Positions 23,828-33,007 of a DNA stretch of 64,000 bases are shown here, in pieces. Each line of letters begins with the position of its first letter. Position 1 is the stretch's first letter. The translations under genes were made by a program, and so were the position numbers. The stretch covers positions 62,001 through 126,000 of the forward strand of contig JAJDTU010000005.1 of NCBI GenBank assembly GCA_022826965.1, in the 5' to 3' direction. The stretch comes from Dehalococcoidia bacterium (GTDB lineage: Bacteria; Chloroflexota; Dehalococcoidia; Bin125). Below the pieces are notes generated by a model. The model ran no database searches. It saw only the letters and a list, made by a program, of their open reading frames with translations, and was not told where the DNA came from.

Positions 23828-24706
23828 TCATCGAATCGAGTTTACCGCGCCTTCGGCTCGGTGTATTGCTCGCGCGGCGGCGGAGACGCTGAGCGCCCAG
23901 GCGACCTCCTGCACGTCGTGTACGCGCACCACATGCGCGCCCATCCAGGCGGCGAGCGCGTTGAACGCGATCGTCGCCTCGATCATGCCTGGCTTCGCCT
24001 GCGCGTCATGGGATCGCAGCTCGCCGTGTCCCAGCATCTCGGCCAGGAAGCCTTTGCGCGAGGCCGAGATCAGGACCGGGTGTCCAAGCCGGGCGAGGTT
24101 GGGCAGATCGAGAAGCAGACGCAGGTTGTCCTGAAGTCCACGTCCGAACTGAAAGCCGGGGTCGATCCAGACCTGCGGCGCGCCAGCAGCCGTGATTTCG
24201 CTCGCCCGGCTACCGAGATACTCGCGGACCTCGACCGTGACATCTTCGTACTCGTGGGTCACTTCGCGATGACGCTGCGGTCGGCCGCGCATGTGCATCA
24301 CGGCGATCGGGGTGCCGGTCTCGACGGCGACCTGCACCGTGTCCGGGTCTGCGCCGGTAATGTCGTTGATCAGATGGGCGCCGGCGTCGACCGCGGCCCG
24401 GGCGACCGCGGCCGTCCAGGTATCGACCGAGACGAGATGGCCCTCCGCGACCAGCGACTCAACGACCGGGGAGACGCGCGCGATCTCTTCGTCAGAGGAG
24501 ATCTCCGCCGCTCCGGTGCGGGTTGATTGAGCGCCGACATCAATGATCGATGCGCCCGCATTTCGCAACTCGGCTGCGCGTCGAGGCGCGTCGCCAACGG
24601 CGACGATTGAATCCGTCACCGGGGAATCGGTCGCGACATTGAGGATGCCCATCACGTGGCAACGGTCAGTGGCGTCGAGCGTTTGTCCGCCGAGCTCGAT
24701 CAGCAT
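23828..24706 (-). CDS. folP: Dihydropteroate-synthase family protein, divergent motifs
   Basis: 292 residues with the pterin-binding TIM barrel. Family blocks are recognisable but altered: MGILNVATDSPVTDS where NVTPDSFSDGG is usual, GAQSTRTG for ESTRPG, HLINDITGADPD, VMHMRGRPQ, WIDPGFQFGRGLQDNLRLL, and SASRKGF with the conserved Arg/Lys intact. Folate synthesis from pterin and p-aminobenzoate is the default call. The changed substrate loop leaves room for a different pterin-like substrate. It lies 10 bases after lpd in the same run. Confidence 0.78.
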   Translation of the reverse strand: MLIELGGQTLDATDRCHVMGILNVATDSPVTDSIVAVGDAPRRAAELRNAGASIIDVGAQSTRTGAAEISSDEEIARVSPVVESLVAEGHLVSVDTWTAAVARAAVDAGAHLINDITGADPDTVQVAVETGTPIAVMHMRGRPQRHREVTHEYEDVTVEVREYLGSRASEITAAGAPQVWIDPGFQFGRGLQDNLRLLLDLPNLARLGHPVLISASRKGFLAEMLGHGELRSHDAQAKPGMIEATIAFNALAAWMGAHVVRVHDVQEVAWALSVSAAARAIHRAEGAVNSIR

Positions 24707-24716
24707 GTTGTCAGCC

Positions 24717-26171
24717 TCAGCGACGCCGCGTGAGATAGTGGGGACTGCGGCCGAAGAAGACCTGTGCGGCCTCCATGATCGATTCGTTCAGCGTTGGATG
24801 CGCATGGATGGACTCCGCCAGGTCGGAGGCGCGCGCGCCGAGCTCGACGGCCAGCACGCCTTCGCCGATGAGCTCCCCGGCGCCGGGTCCGACGACCTGC
24901 ATGCCGAGCACACGCTCGGAGCCGCGTTCGATCACCAGTCGGGTGAGACCGTCGTTGCGCCCGGAGGCCGAGGCGCGTCCCAGCGCAGCCCACGGGAAGC
25001 TGACCGTTGACGCCTCAATGTCGAGTGCGGTGGCTTCTGCCTGGGTGAGTCCGCACCAGGCGATCTCCGGGTCGGTGAAGATGACTGCGGGCACGGCGAG
25101 GGGACGGAACGCGGAGGGCTCACCGACGATCGCCTCGACCGCGACGGATGCCTCGGCGGTCGCCTTATGCGCCAACATCGGTTCGCCGGCGACATCGCCG
25201 ATGGCGAAGATTGAGGGCTCTGCTGTGCGTCGTTGCTGGTCGGTGACGATGAAGCCATTGGCGTCAACGTGGGCCTCGGTTCGGTGCAACCCGAGTCCCG
25301 CGCTGTTGGGTCGGCGTCCGGTGGCGATCAGCACGCGGTCGAAGCGTTCGGTCGTTTCGACCCCTTCCTTGTCGGCGATCACTGCTTCGATGCCGTCCTC
25401 GACTTCGGACAAGGAAACGACGGCCGTGTCGACCCTGATCGACTCCAATCTCGAACGCAGGCTGCGCTCGAGGATCCGCACCAGGTCGCGCTCGACACCG
25501 GTGAGGATTTGCGGCAGCGCCTCGACGACCGTCACCTGGGAACCAAGTTCGGCGTAGACCGTTCCCAACTCGAGGCCGATGTATCCGCCGCCGATTACGA
25601 GGAGAGACTCGGGCACTTCGGTCAGGTTCAATGCGTCTGTCGAATCCATGATGCGGTCCGACTCGACCTGAAGAGCACGCGGGACGACCGGTGTCGAACC
25701 GGTGGCGACGATGAGGGCGTCGAAGTCGACCGGTACGACCTCGCCGTTGGACTCGACGTTGAGCTGGCCCGCGTCGCGGATGCGTCCGTAGCCCTGCTGG
25801 TAGCGGACGTTGTGCTGCCGTCGGAGCAGACCGAGGCCATTGGTCATCTTGCGGACGACGCCATCCTTCCAGTCGCGCAGGGCGTCGACGTCGATGGCCG
25901 GCTCGCCGAAGTTGATGCCCCACTCGGAGGCGTGCCGCGCCTCGCGCAGCAACTTGGCCACGTGGAGCAGCGCCTTGGAGGGAATGCAGCCCTCGTAGAG
26001 GCAGATGCCACCGGGTTGGGGACGGGTGTCGATCAAGGTGACTTCGATGCCACGTTCGGCTGCGTGAAAGGCGGCCGGATAGCCGCCCGGCCCTGCCCCG
26101 AGCACGACGAGATGGAATTCGCCGTTGGCAAGATGTAATCCGCCGTCGGCGGGTGCGTCGGCGGTGGACAC
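24717..26171 (-). CDS. lpdA: Dihydrolipoyl dehydrogenase (E3)
   Basis: Reoxidises dihydrolipoyl groups of the pyruvate dehydrogenase E2 with NAD+. The 484-residue flavoprotein has LGAGPGGYPAAFHAAERG (FAD), the redox disulfide GGICLYEGCIPSK (CxxxxC), VIGGGYIGLELGTVYAELG (NAD), FAIGDVAGEPMLAHKA, and the C-terminal catalytic HAHPTLNESIMEA with the His-Glu pair. Four bases from the end of aceF, directly in the E1-E2-E3 order. Confidence 0.95.
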   Translation of the reverse strand: MSTADAPADGGLHLANGEFHLVVLGAGPGGYPAAFHAAERGIEVTLIDTRPQPGGICLYEGCIPSKALLHVAKLLREARHASEWGINFGEPAIDVDALRDWKDGVVRKMTNGLGLLRRQHNVRYQQGYGRIRDAGQLNVESNGEVVPVDFDALIVATGSTPVVPRALQVESDRIMDSTDALNLTEVPESLLVIGGGYIGLELGTVYAELGSQVTVVEALPQILTGVERDLVRILERSLRSRLESIRVDTAVVSLSEVEDGIEAVIADKEGVETTERFDRVLIATGRRPNSAGLGLHRTEAHVDANGFIVTDQQRRTAEPSIFAIGDVAGEPMLAHKATAEASVAVEAIVGEPSAFRPLAVPAVIFTDPEIAWCGLTQAEATALDIEASTVSFPWAALGRASASGRNDGLTRLVIERGSERVLGMQVVGPGAGELIGEGVLAVELGARASDLAESIHAHPTLNESIMEAAQVFFGRSPHYLTRRR

Positions 26172-26174
26172 GGG

Positions 26175-27593
26175 TTATCCCCCGAGCGCCAGCACGAGCG
26201 GCTGGCGGATGACATCGGCGATCCAGGTCATGAACCGGGCTCCGTCGGCGCCGTCCATGACTCGGTGATCGAAGGTGAACGACATTGGCAGGATGCTGCG
26301 TGGTTCCCAGCCATCCAGTGCGTCGGACCATTCGGGGCGTCGCTCGGCTCGGCCGATGCCCAGGATCGCCGTGTTCGGGTGGTGGATGATGGGCGTGAAA
26401 TGACCGGTTCCCATGCCGCCAAGATTGGTCAAGGTGAAACTGCTGCCGCGGAAGTCCTGAAGCCCCAGGTCTCCCGAGCGAGCGCGTTCGGAGATGTCGG
26501 TCAACTCGACGGAGAGCTCGACGATGTTCTTCTTGTCGACGTCACGGATTACCGGCACGACCAATCCCCGGGGCGTGTCAACGGCCACGCCGACGTTGAC
26601 GTACTTCTTGAGGATGAGTTCATCGCTCTCAACGTCGATTGAACTGTTGACATGCGGGTGCGCGAGGAGCGCTGCGGCGGTGATCTTGAGCAGGATCGCG
26701 GTGATGGTCAGACGTCCGCCGGCCTCTTCCGCGCGGTCGCGGTAATCGCGGCGGACCTGCTCCAGCTCCGTCACGTCGGCCGTGTGGAACAGCGTGACGT
26801 GCGGTACTTCGTGCCAGGAGACGGTCATGTTGCGCTTGATCGTGCGACGCAGGCGGCTCATGGGAAGTCGCTCGACGGCGCCGAACTCAGAGAAGTCGGG
26901 CAGCGGCCCGGGGGAACGCGCCGAGTGTCCCTGGTCCGGAGCCTGGGACGGCGTCTCTCGTGCGTGACGCTTGACGTCGGCCTGGTCAATCCTGCCGCCC
27001 GGTCCACTGCCGGGCACCGTGCGAATATCGACGCCGATTTCGCGCGCGAATCGTCTCACCGACGGTGAGGCGAACACGGGCCGGGACTCGAGGTCGCCCT
27101 CGACCAGCGGCGCGGGCGCCGCGGGGGGGACGCGCAGGATGGGCGCCGGATGGTCGCGATCGACTTTTGGCGTGGGAGCTGCAGCCGGCTCCGGCTCTGC
27201 CGGAGGTGTTGGGTCAGCCTGCGGCATTGGGTCAGCCTGCGGCGGGGATGACGAGTTGGCGGCCGGTTGCGCCGGGGTCTCTTGAACGGGTGACGGCGGC
27301 GGGGCAGACGGCGGGGCGGGCGACGGAGCAGGTGTGGGGGCCGAATCGACGGTGAGGACAGGATCGCCCGGGCGGATCGTGTCGCCGGTTCGGACATGTA
27401 TCTCGGTGACGGTTCCTGCGACCGGCGAGGGCAGGTCGAGGGTAGCTTTCTCGGTCTCGATTTCGGCGATCGGCTGCTCCAGGACGATCTCATCGCCGAT
27501 GCTCACGTAGACCTGAAGGACATCCGCCTCTTCGATGTCTTCGCCCAGGTCGGGCAGGAGAACAACGCCGGCGCCTGATGCGGTAGTCGTCAT
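26175..27593 (-). CDS. aceF: Dihydrolipoyllysine acetyltransferase (pyruvate dehydrogenase E2)
   Basis: Transfers the acetyl group to CoA and forms the core of the complex. Domains of the 472-residue chain: one lipoyl domain (residues 8-85) with the lipoylated Lys in IETEKATLDLPSP, a Pro/Ala-rich linker, and a peripheral-subunit-binding domain (SPSVRRFAREIGVDIRTVPG, about 175-210). The C-terminal catalytic acyltransferase domain has the active site FTFDHRVMDGADGARFM. A single lipoyl domain is at the low end for E2 partners of homodimeric E1. Nine bases follow aceE. Confidence 0.95.
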   Translation of the reverse strand: MTTTASGAGVVLLPDLGEDIEEADVLQVYVSIGDEIVLEQPIAEIETEKATLDLPSPVAGTVTEIHVRTGDTIRPGDPVLTVDSAPTPAPSPAPPSAPPPSPVQETPAQPAANSSSPPQADPMPQADPTPPAEPEPAAAPTPKVDRDHPAPILRVPPAAPAPLVEGDLESRPVFASPSVRRFAREIGVDIRTVPGSGPGGRIDQADVKRHARETPSQAPDQGHSARSPGPLPDFSEFGAVERLPMSRLRRTIKRNMTVSWHEVPHVTLFHTADVTELEQVRRDYRDRAEEAGGRLTITAILLKITAAALLAHPHVNSSIDVESDELILKKYVNVGVAVDTPRGLVVPVIRDVDKKNIVELSVELTDISERARSGDLGLQDFRGSSFTLTNLGGMGTGHFTPIIHHPNTAILGIGRAERRPEWSDALDGWEPRSILPMSFTFDHRVMDGADGARFMTWIADVIRQPLVLALGG

Positions 27594-27602
27594 GTTGAAT
27601 CC

Positions 27603-30299
27603 CTAGCGCAGCATCGGGTCGGGACGAGCCGGGTCGATTCCCAGCGTCTCGCGAGCCCTGAGCAGCAGGTCGCCGTCGATCTCGTCACGTCGGGCCAAGG
27701 CGCTCAGCGCGGACCAGGCGACGTGATTGGCGTCTACCTCGAAGAAGTCACGCAGGGCTTCCCGGGTGTCGGACCGGCCGAAGCCGTCGGTCCCGAGGGC
27801 GGTCAATGGACCCGGCAGCCAACGGGCGACCAGGTCGGGTAGTGAGGCGGTGTAGTCGGTTGCCGCGACGATCGGGGCATCGCAGCCGTCGAGGGAGGAC
27901 TCGAGCCAGGACGCGCGCCGCTCCTCGAACGGATGCAGGCGATTCCAGCGATCGGTCTGCAGCGCTTCACGTCTCAGTTCCGTGTATGACGTCACCGCCC
28001 AGACGTCGGCGCGGACGTCGAAGTCGTCGCGCAGGATTTGCTGAGCACGGCGGACCTCGTTGAGAATCGGACCGCTGCCGAACAACCGAATCTGTGGAGC
28101 TTCGCAGGGCACGAGCGGATAGATGCCGCGCAGGATGCCCTCGCGGACAATCTCCGACTCGGGCATTGGAGGTTGCACGTAGGACTCGTTTTCGACCGTG
28201 ATGTAGTAGAAGATGCTCTCGTCTTCGTCGTGCATGCGGCGAATGCCGTCCTGGACGATGACGGCAATCTCGTAGGCGTATGCCGGGTCGTAGGCGACGA
28301 GATTGGGGATCGTCGAGGCGAGGACGTGGCTGTGGCCGTCCTGGTGCTGTAGTCCTTCACCGTGGAGCGTCGTGCGGCCGGCGGTGGCGCCGATGAGGAA
28401 TCCGCGGGTGTGTGCGTCGCCGGCGGCGAAGGCCAGGTCACCGAAGCGCTGAAGTCCGAACATCGAGTAGAAGATGAAGAACGGGATCATCGGCACCTTG
28501 AGCGAGGAGTAGGCCATGCCTCCGGCCATGAACGAACACATCGCTCCGGCTTCGGTGATCCCTTCCTCAAGGATCTGACCGTCGCGCGACTCCTTGTAGA
28601 AGAGGAGCCGATCGGAGTCGACGGGCTCGTAGAGCTGGCCGGTCGACGCGTAGATGCCGAACTCGCGGAACATGCCTTCCATACCGAACGTGCGGGATTC
28701 GTCGGGCACGATTGGGACGATGTGCTGGCCGAGTTCGCGGTCGCGCATCATGCGGCTGAGCATCCGGACGAAGCCCATCGTGGTCGAGGCTTCGCGCTCG
28801 CCCGTGCCCTCGTGGAACTCAGAGAACGTTTCGTCGGGCGGCGCGGTCAGATTCGACTTCGGCGAGCGGCGCTCGGGAACGTGGCCGCCGAGGGTCGTCT
28901 TGCGCTCGGCGATGTAGTTGGCCTCTCGACTCTCGCTCGCCGGCCGGTATAGCGGTGCTCCGACGACCTCGGCGTCCGACAACGGGATCGCGAAGCGGTC
29001 GCGAAACTGCATGAGCTCGCGCTCGTTGAGTTCCTTCTGCTGATGCGTGATGTTGCGACCCTCGCCGGCCTCACCCAATCCGTAGCCCTTGATCGTCCGG
29101 GCCAGAATCACGGTCGGCGCGCCGCGATGGTTGACGGCGGCGTTGTAGGCCGCGTGGACCTTGAGCGGGTCGTGCCCGCCCAATCTCATTCGCCAGAGTT
29201 CGTCGTCCGAGATGTCGTCGACCATACGCAGCAGTCGAGGATCGACGCCCCAGAAATGCTTGCGGATGTAGCTGCCTCCGGCGACGGTGTACTTCTGATA
29301 CTCGCCGTCAACGACTTCGCCCATTCGCTGTACGAGCAAGCCGTGTTCGTCCCGCGCCAGGAGTTGGTCCCACTCCGAGCCCCAGATGACCTTGATCACA
29401 TTCCAGCCGACACCGCGGAAGACGGCCTCGAGTTCCTGAATGATCTGTCCGTTGCCGCGTACGGGACCGTCGAGGCGTTGGAGGTTGCAGTTGACGACGA
29501 AGATCAGGTTGTCCAGTTCCTCGCGAGAGGCGAGCGCGATCGAGCCGAGCGATTCCGGTTCGTCGGTCTCGCCGTCGCCGAGGAAGCACCAGACCTTGCG
29601 GTCGGTCGGGGGAAGCAAGTCGCGGTTCTCGAGGTAGCGAATAAAGCGCGCCTGGTAGATCGCCTGGATCGGTCCGAGCCCCATTGAGACTGTTGGGAAC
29701 TGCCAGTAGTCATCCATCAACCACGGGTGCGGGTAGGAAGGCAGTCCGCCGGACAGTTCCTGTCGGAACTTGTGCAGGCGGTCGGGAGAGAGTCGCCGTT
29801 CGACATAACCGCGCGCATAGATGCCGGGCGCCGAGTGCCCCTGGAAGTAGACCAAGTCTCCGCCCGATGGGTGGTCCTGGCCGCGGAAGAAGTGGTTGAA
29901 GCCGACCTCGTATAGCGTCGCAGCCGAGGCGTAGGTCGAAATGTGGCCGCCGATGCCGTGATTGATCTGGTTCGCCTCGACGACCATCGCCATGGCGTTC
30001 CAGCGAATAATCGACTTGATCCGGCGTTCGATGTTGAGTTCACCGGGATACGGGGGCTGCTTTTCGATGGGGATCGTGTTGACGTATGGCGTTTGCGATG
30101 TGACCGGCAGCCGGATGCCGGAGCGCTGCGCCTCGATCTGCAGGGTCTGCAGCAGGCGCGAGACTCGCTCTGGTCCACGACGTCGCGCGACGTCCCTCAG
30201 CGAGTCGATCCAGTCGTTGGTTTCGAGCCAATCATCCGCTCCGGCGGCGTCTGGGACGCGGGCCAGCGCCGACTGCCAGGGAGACTCGGAGGTTGTCAT
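27603..30299 (-). CDS. aceE: Pyruvate dehydrogenase E1, homodimeric type
   Basis: Thiamine-diphosphate enzyme that decarboxylates pyruvate and acetylates E2 lipoyl groups. The 898 residues fit the single-chain AceE type (about 890), not the split alpha/beta type. Visible are GGHISTYASAATLYEVGFNH, YFQGHSAPGIYARGYVERRL, the ThDP motif FLGDGETDEPESLGS, and VVNCNLQRLDGPVRGNG. First gene of aceE-aceF-lpd and the genes after it, divergent from lipB-lipA across about 94 bases. No strong Shine-Dalgarno is visible before its ATG (A-rich instead). Confidence 0.96.
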   Translation of the reverse strand: MTTSESPWQSALARVPDAAGADDWLETNDWIDSLRDVARRRGPERVSRLLQTLQIEAQRSGIRLPVTSQTPYVNTIPIEKQPPYPGELNIERRIKSIIRWNAMAMVVEANQINHGIGGHISTYASAATLYEVGFNHFFRGQDHPSGGDLVYFQGHSAPGIYARGYVERRLSPDRLHKFRQELSGGLPSYPHPWLMDDYWQFPTVSMGLGPIQAIYQARFIRYLENRDLLPPTDRKVWCFLGDGETDEPESLGSIALASREELDNLIFVVNCNLQRLDGPVRGNGQIIQELEAVFRGVGWNVIKVIWGSEWDQLLARDEHGLLVQRMGEVVDGEYQKYTVAGGSYIRKHFWGVDPRLLRMVDDISDDELWRMRLGGHDPLKVHAAYNAAVNHRGAPTVILARTIKGYGLGEAGEGRNITHQQKELNERELMQFRDRFAIPLSDAEVVGAPLYRPASESREANYIAERKTTLGGHVPERRSPKSNLTAPPDETFSEFHEGTGEREASTTMGFVRMLSRMMRDRELGQHIVPIVPDESRTFGMEGMFREFGIYASTGQLYEPVDSDRLLFYKESRDGQILEEGITEAGAMCSFMAGGMAYSSLKVPMIPFFIFYSMFGLQRFGDLAFAAGDAHTRGFLIGATAGRTTLHGEGLQHQDGHSHVLASTIPNLVAYDPAYAYEIAVIVQDGIRRMHDEDESIFYYITVENESYVQPPMPESEIVREGILRGIYPLVPCEAPQIRLFGSGPILNEVRRAQQILRDDFDVRADVWAVTSYTELRREALQTDRWNRLHPFEERRASWLESSLDGCDAPIVAATDYTASLPDLVARWLPGPLTALGTDGFGRSDTREALRDFFEVDANHVAWSALSALARRDEIDGDLLLRARETLGIDPARPDPMLR

Positions 30300-30393
30300 C
30301 GTTTTTTCAGTCTAGTCAACACGACGCGGCCTGCCCGTCGCGAGACTGGCCGCTCTATAGACTTAAACAAACGGAAACCGACCTGGGAACGCT

Positions 30394-31104
30394 ATGTCTC
30401 GACGCCATCAGGGGGCAGTTCTGGAGCGCGACGCGCCCCGGTTGGAGCACTCGAAGATCGTCCAGATAGCTCATCCGGGTCCGGTCGAGTACGGCTCCGC
30501 GCTGGCATGGCAGGCGGATCGGGCCGCCTCGGTGGCACTAGGCACACTGCCGGAAGTTGTTGCGCTGCTGGAGCATCCGCCCGTTTACACGCAGGGTCGT
30601 CGTGGCGGACGTGAGCACGTTCTCGCCGCGCTCGAGGCTCCGATCGTTGACACCGATCGGGGCGGAGATGTGACGTTTCACGGTCCCGGACAACTGATCG
30701 TCTGGCCGATCCTGCGCTTACGCGAACGGGGCATTGGCATTGCCGGCTACGTTCGCGGCCTGGAGCAGGTTGCGATCGAGGCGGCAGCACAGTTCGGCGT
30801 GGACGCGGACCGAGTTCGAGGACGGCCGGGCGTGTGGATTGACAATCGCAAGCTTGCCAGCGTCGGTGTCCGCCTGCAATCGGGTGTTTCCCGTCATGGT
30901 CTGGCTTTGAACTGTGATGTCGACCTCTCCTGGTTCGACGGCATTCGCGCCTGCGGGGTCGAGGGAAGCGTCGCAACCTCCCTGTCGCACGAGACCGGCG
31001 AACGGATCAGCGTTGCAACGTGCGTGCCGGCAGTGGAGCGAGCCGTTGCCGAGGTGTTTCAGTTGAGACTGTCGCCGACAGCCGACATCGGCGGTCTGCC
31101 ATGA
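30394..31104 (+). CDS. lipB: Lipoyl(octanoyl) transferase
   Basis: Transfers octanoyl from acyl-carrier protein to lipoyl domains such as that of AceF. Motifs in the 236-residue chain: VYTQGRRGGREHVL, the signature TDRGGDVTFHGPGQLIVWP, the catalytic Lys in NRKLASVGVRLQ, and the catalytic Cys in IRACGVEG. The ATG at 30394 follows GGGAA. Its TGA overlaps the lipA ATG. Placement beside the pyruvate dehydrogenase genes couples the enzyme complex to its cofactor supply. Confidence 0.95.
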   Translation: MSRRHQGAVLERDAPRLEHSKIVQIAHPGPVEYGSALAWQADRAASVALGTLPEVVALLEHPPVYTQGRRGGREHVLAALEAPIVDTDRGGDVTFHGPGQLIVWPILRLRERGIGIAGYVRGLEQVAIEAAAQFGVDADRVRGRPGVWIDNRKLASVGVRLQSGVSRHGLALNCDVDLSWFDGIRACGVEGSVATSLSHETGERISVATCVPAVERAVAEVFQLRLSPTADIGGLP

Positions 31105-31991
31105 CGACCCTGCGCGAACGTAAGCCGTCCTGGATCCGCGCCCAGTTTCCCGCCGGGGAACGCTACACGGAGGTCGTGCAGCTCTTGCGCGATGAGACGC
31201 TGAACACCGTTTGCCAGGAGGCGCGCTGCCCCAACATCGGCGAGTGCTTCAATCGAGGCACGGCGACATTCATGATCCTCGGGGACACATGCACGCGCGC
31301 CTGCGGATTCTGCGCCGTGACATCCGGTAAGCCGGGGCCGATCGACTGGACAGAACCGCGACGGTTGGCGGAAGCGGTCGAACGCCTGAACCTCTCGTAC
31401 GTCGTCATCACTTCGGTCAATCGCGACGACGTCACCGACGGCGGCGCGCAGATCTTCGCCTCGTGCATCGAGCTGATCCGACGGGCGCGACCAGAGACGG
31501 CGGTCGAGGTGCTGATCCCTGACTTCGTCGGTGACCGGCAGGCGCTGGAGACGGTTCTCGCGGCTAGACCGACCGTGCTGAATCACAATGTGGAGACCGT
31601 CGCGCGCCTGTACCCGCGCGTCCGTTTCCAGGCGCGATATGAACGCTCTCTTGAACTCTTGCAGCGTGCCTCCGATTGGGCGCCACACATACCGACGAAG
31701 ACCGGTTTCATGCTCGGTCTCGGCGAGGAGCGGGACGAGGTGTCGGAGCTGCTCGCAGATCTGCGACGGTCACAGGTCGATCTGTTGACCGTGGGCCAGT
31801 ACCTTCGCCCGTCGGACAAGCACTTGCCGGTCGCGCGCTACGTTCGGCCTGAGGAGTTCGACGAGATTCGCGAGGAAGCGCTGTCGCTGGGATTTCGGCA
31901 CGTGGAATCGGGCCCGATGGTTCGCAGTTCGTACCACGCCGACGAGCAGGCGCGTGCCGCCCAGCTGACCAAGGTTGCGCTACACGGCTGA
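31101..31991 (+). CDS. lipA: Lipoyl synthase (radical SAM)
   Basis: Inserts two sulfurs into protein-bound octanoyl groups. The 296-residue protein carries both iron-sulfur motifs: auxiliary cluster CQEARCPNIGEC and radical-SAM CTRACGFC. It also has the C-terminal RSSYHADEQA, whose Ser is an auxiliary-cluster ligand in the family, and TVGQYLRPSDKHLPVARYV. The start at ATG 31101 overlaps the lipB stop (ATGA). A longer frame from GTG 31020 is rejected because it lies wholly within lipB. Confidence 0.97.
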   Translation: MTTLRERKPSWIRAQFPAGERYTEVVQLLRDETLNTVCQEARCPNIGECFNRGTATFMILGDTCTRACGFCAVTSGKPGPIDWTEPRRLAEAVERLNLSYVVITSVNRDDVTDGGAQIFASCIELIRRARPETAVEVLIPDFVGDRQALETVLAARPTVLNHNVETVARLYPRVRFQARYERSLELLQRASDWAPHIPTKTGFMLGLGEERDEVSELLADLRRSQVDLLTVGQYLRPSDKHLPVARYVRPEEFDEIREEALSLGFRHVESGPMVRSSYHADEQARAAQLTKVALHG

Positions 31992-32003
31992 TTGGCCGCG
32001 CGG

Positions 32004-32840
32004 CTAGGACTCTTCCGCTTCGTCGTCGACCTGAGGGATGAGCAGCACGTCGCCGGGGTGAATGAAGCTGTAGGCGTCGAGTTTGTTCAGATCCATGATC
32101 GCCTCAACGGTCGAGTCGTAGCGCTCAGCGATGTCGTAGAGGGTGTCGCCTTCTTCGACGGTGTACTCGATCGCGGTGAGGGCCCTGGGGTCGATCTGTT
32201 CGACCTCCGCCTCTTCATCCGCCGCGGATGCCGGTTTGGGAGCCTGCACGACAATCGGCTTGATCGGCGCGGATGACTGCGATGTGGTGTCCGCTGCGGG
32301 GTCCGGCGTTGCCGAGGTGGTTGTCGAGGTGGTTGTCGTGACTGCGGTCACGGTCGTGGTGGGCCGCGTCTGCTGTGTCTGATGCGCGGTCGGCGGCTGG
32401 ACCTCAGGAGTCTGCATTTCGGTGTCGCCGCTACGGTCTATGGCCGCGACGTCGTGCTGAATCGTGCTGACCGCCTCGGGCGTCGGAGACTCGCTCGAGC
32501 CGATCGCTCCGCCGATGAAGAGCAGGATCGAGAGGGCCGCCACAGGCGCCACGACCGCCGCGAGCGGCACGCCTGTCTGGTGTTGGCGGAGCGCCTGGAC
32601 GCGTGCGCCGCTGAGTCCGTATGCGCCGACATCTGCGAACGGCGCGCGTTGTTGTCGCGAGGACTGGAAGCCCAGGGTTGTCGTGCGGGCCTGGAACCAC
32701 AACGCGGTTGCCGTGATTGCCAGCATGACGCCAAGGACGAGCAGCCAGAGGCCGTGTCCGGGCCAGGTGAGGTGGAGGATCAGCAGGAGCAGGAAGGCGG
32801 CGCCGGCGAACGCGGCAGCAGGCTTGATATCGAGTCGCAT
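32004..32840 (-). CDS. Membrane protein with C-terminal LysM domain
   Basis: 278 residues. Two adjacent hydrophobic segments near the start (about residues 8-25 and 30-48) and a third (about 93-115) anchor the protein. A Thr/Ser/Pro-rich linker (including a TTTSTTTS run) follows, and then a LysM module ([20 protein letters not shown] to GDVLLIPQ, about 225-270). This points to a membrane protein that binds peptidoglycan, perhaps in wall organisation. No catalytic domain is present. Convergent with lipA, 12 bases apart. Confidence 0.8.
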   Translation of the reverse strand: MRLDIKPAAAFAGAAFLLLLILHLTWPGHGLWLLVLGVMLAITATALWFQARTTTLGFQSSRQQRAPFADVGAYGLSGARVQALRQHQTGVPLAAVVAPVAALSILLFIGGAIGSSESPTPEAVSTIQHDVAAIDRSGDTEMQTPEVQPPTAHQTQQTRPTTTVTAVTTTTSTTTSATPDPAADTTSQSSAPIKPIVVQAPKPASAADEEAEVEQIDPRALTAIEYTVEEGDTLYDIAERYDSTVEAIMDLNKLDAYSFIHPGDVLLIPQVDDEAEES

Positions 32841-33007
32841 GGTGGTCGTGGCCTCGCCGCCGAAGCATCGACAGGCTCACTCTAGCCCAAGCTCGGCACA
32901 CGCGGTCAGCAGGCCGTCGACGCTGGTCGCGTACACTCGCTGGAAAGGTGCGGCTCGCCACGTTTCGCTACGGAGTGGAGCGCCGGCGCGAGGGGGAGTG
33001 TCACTCG

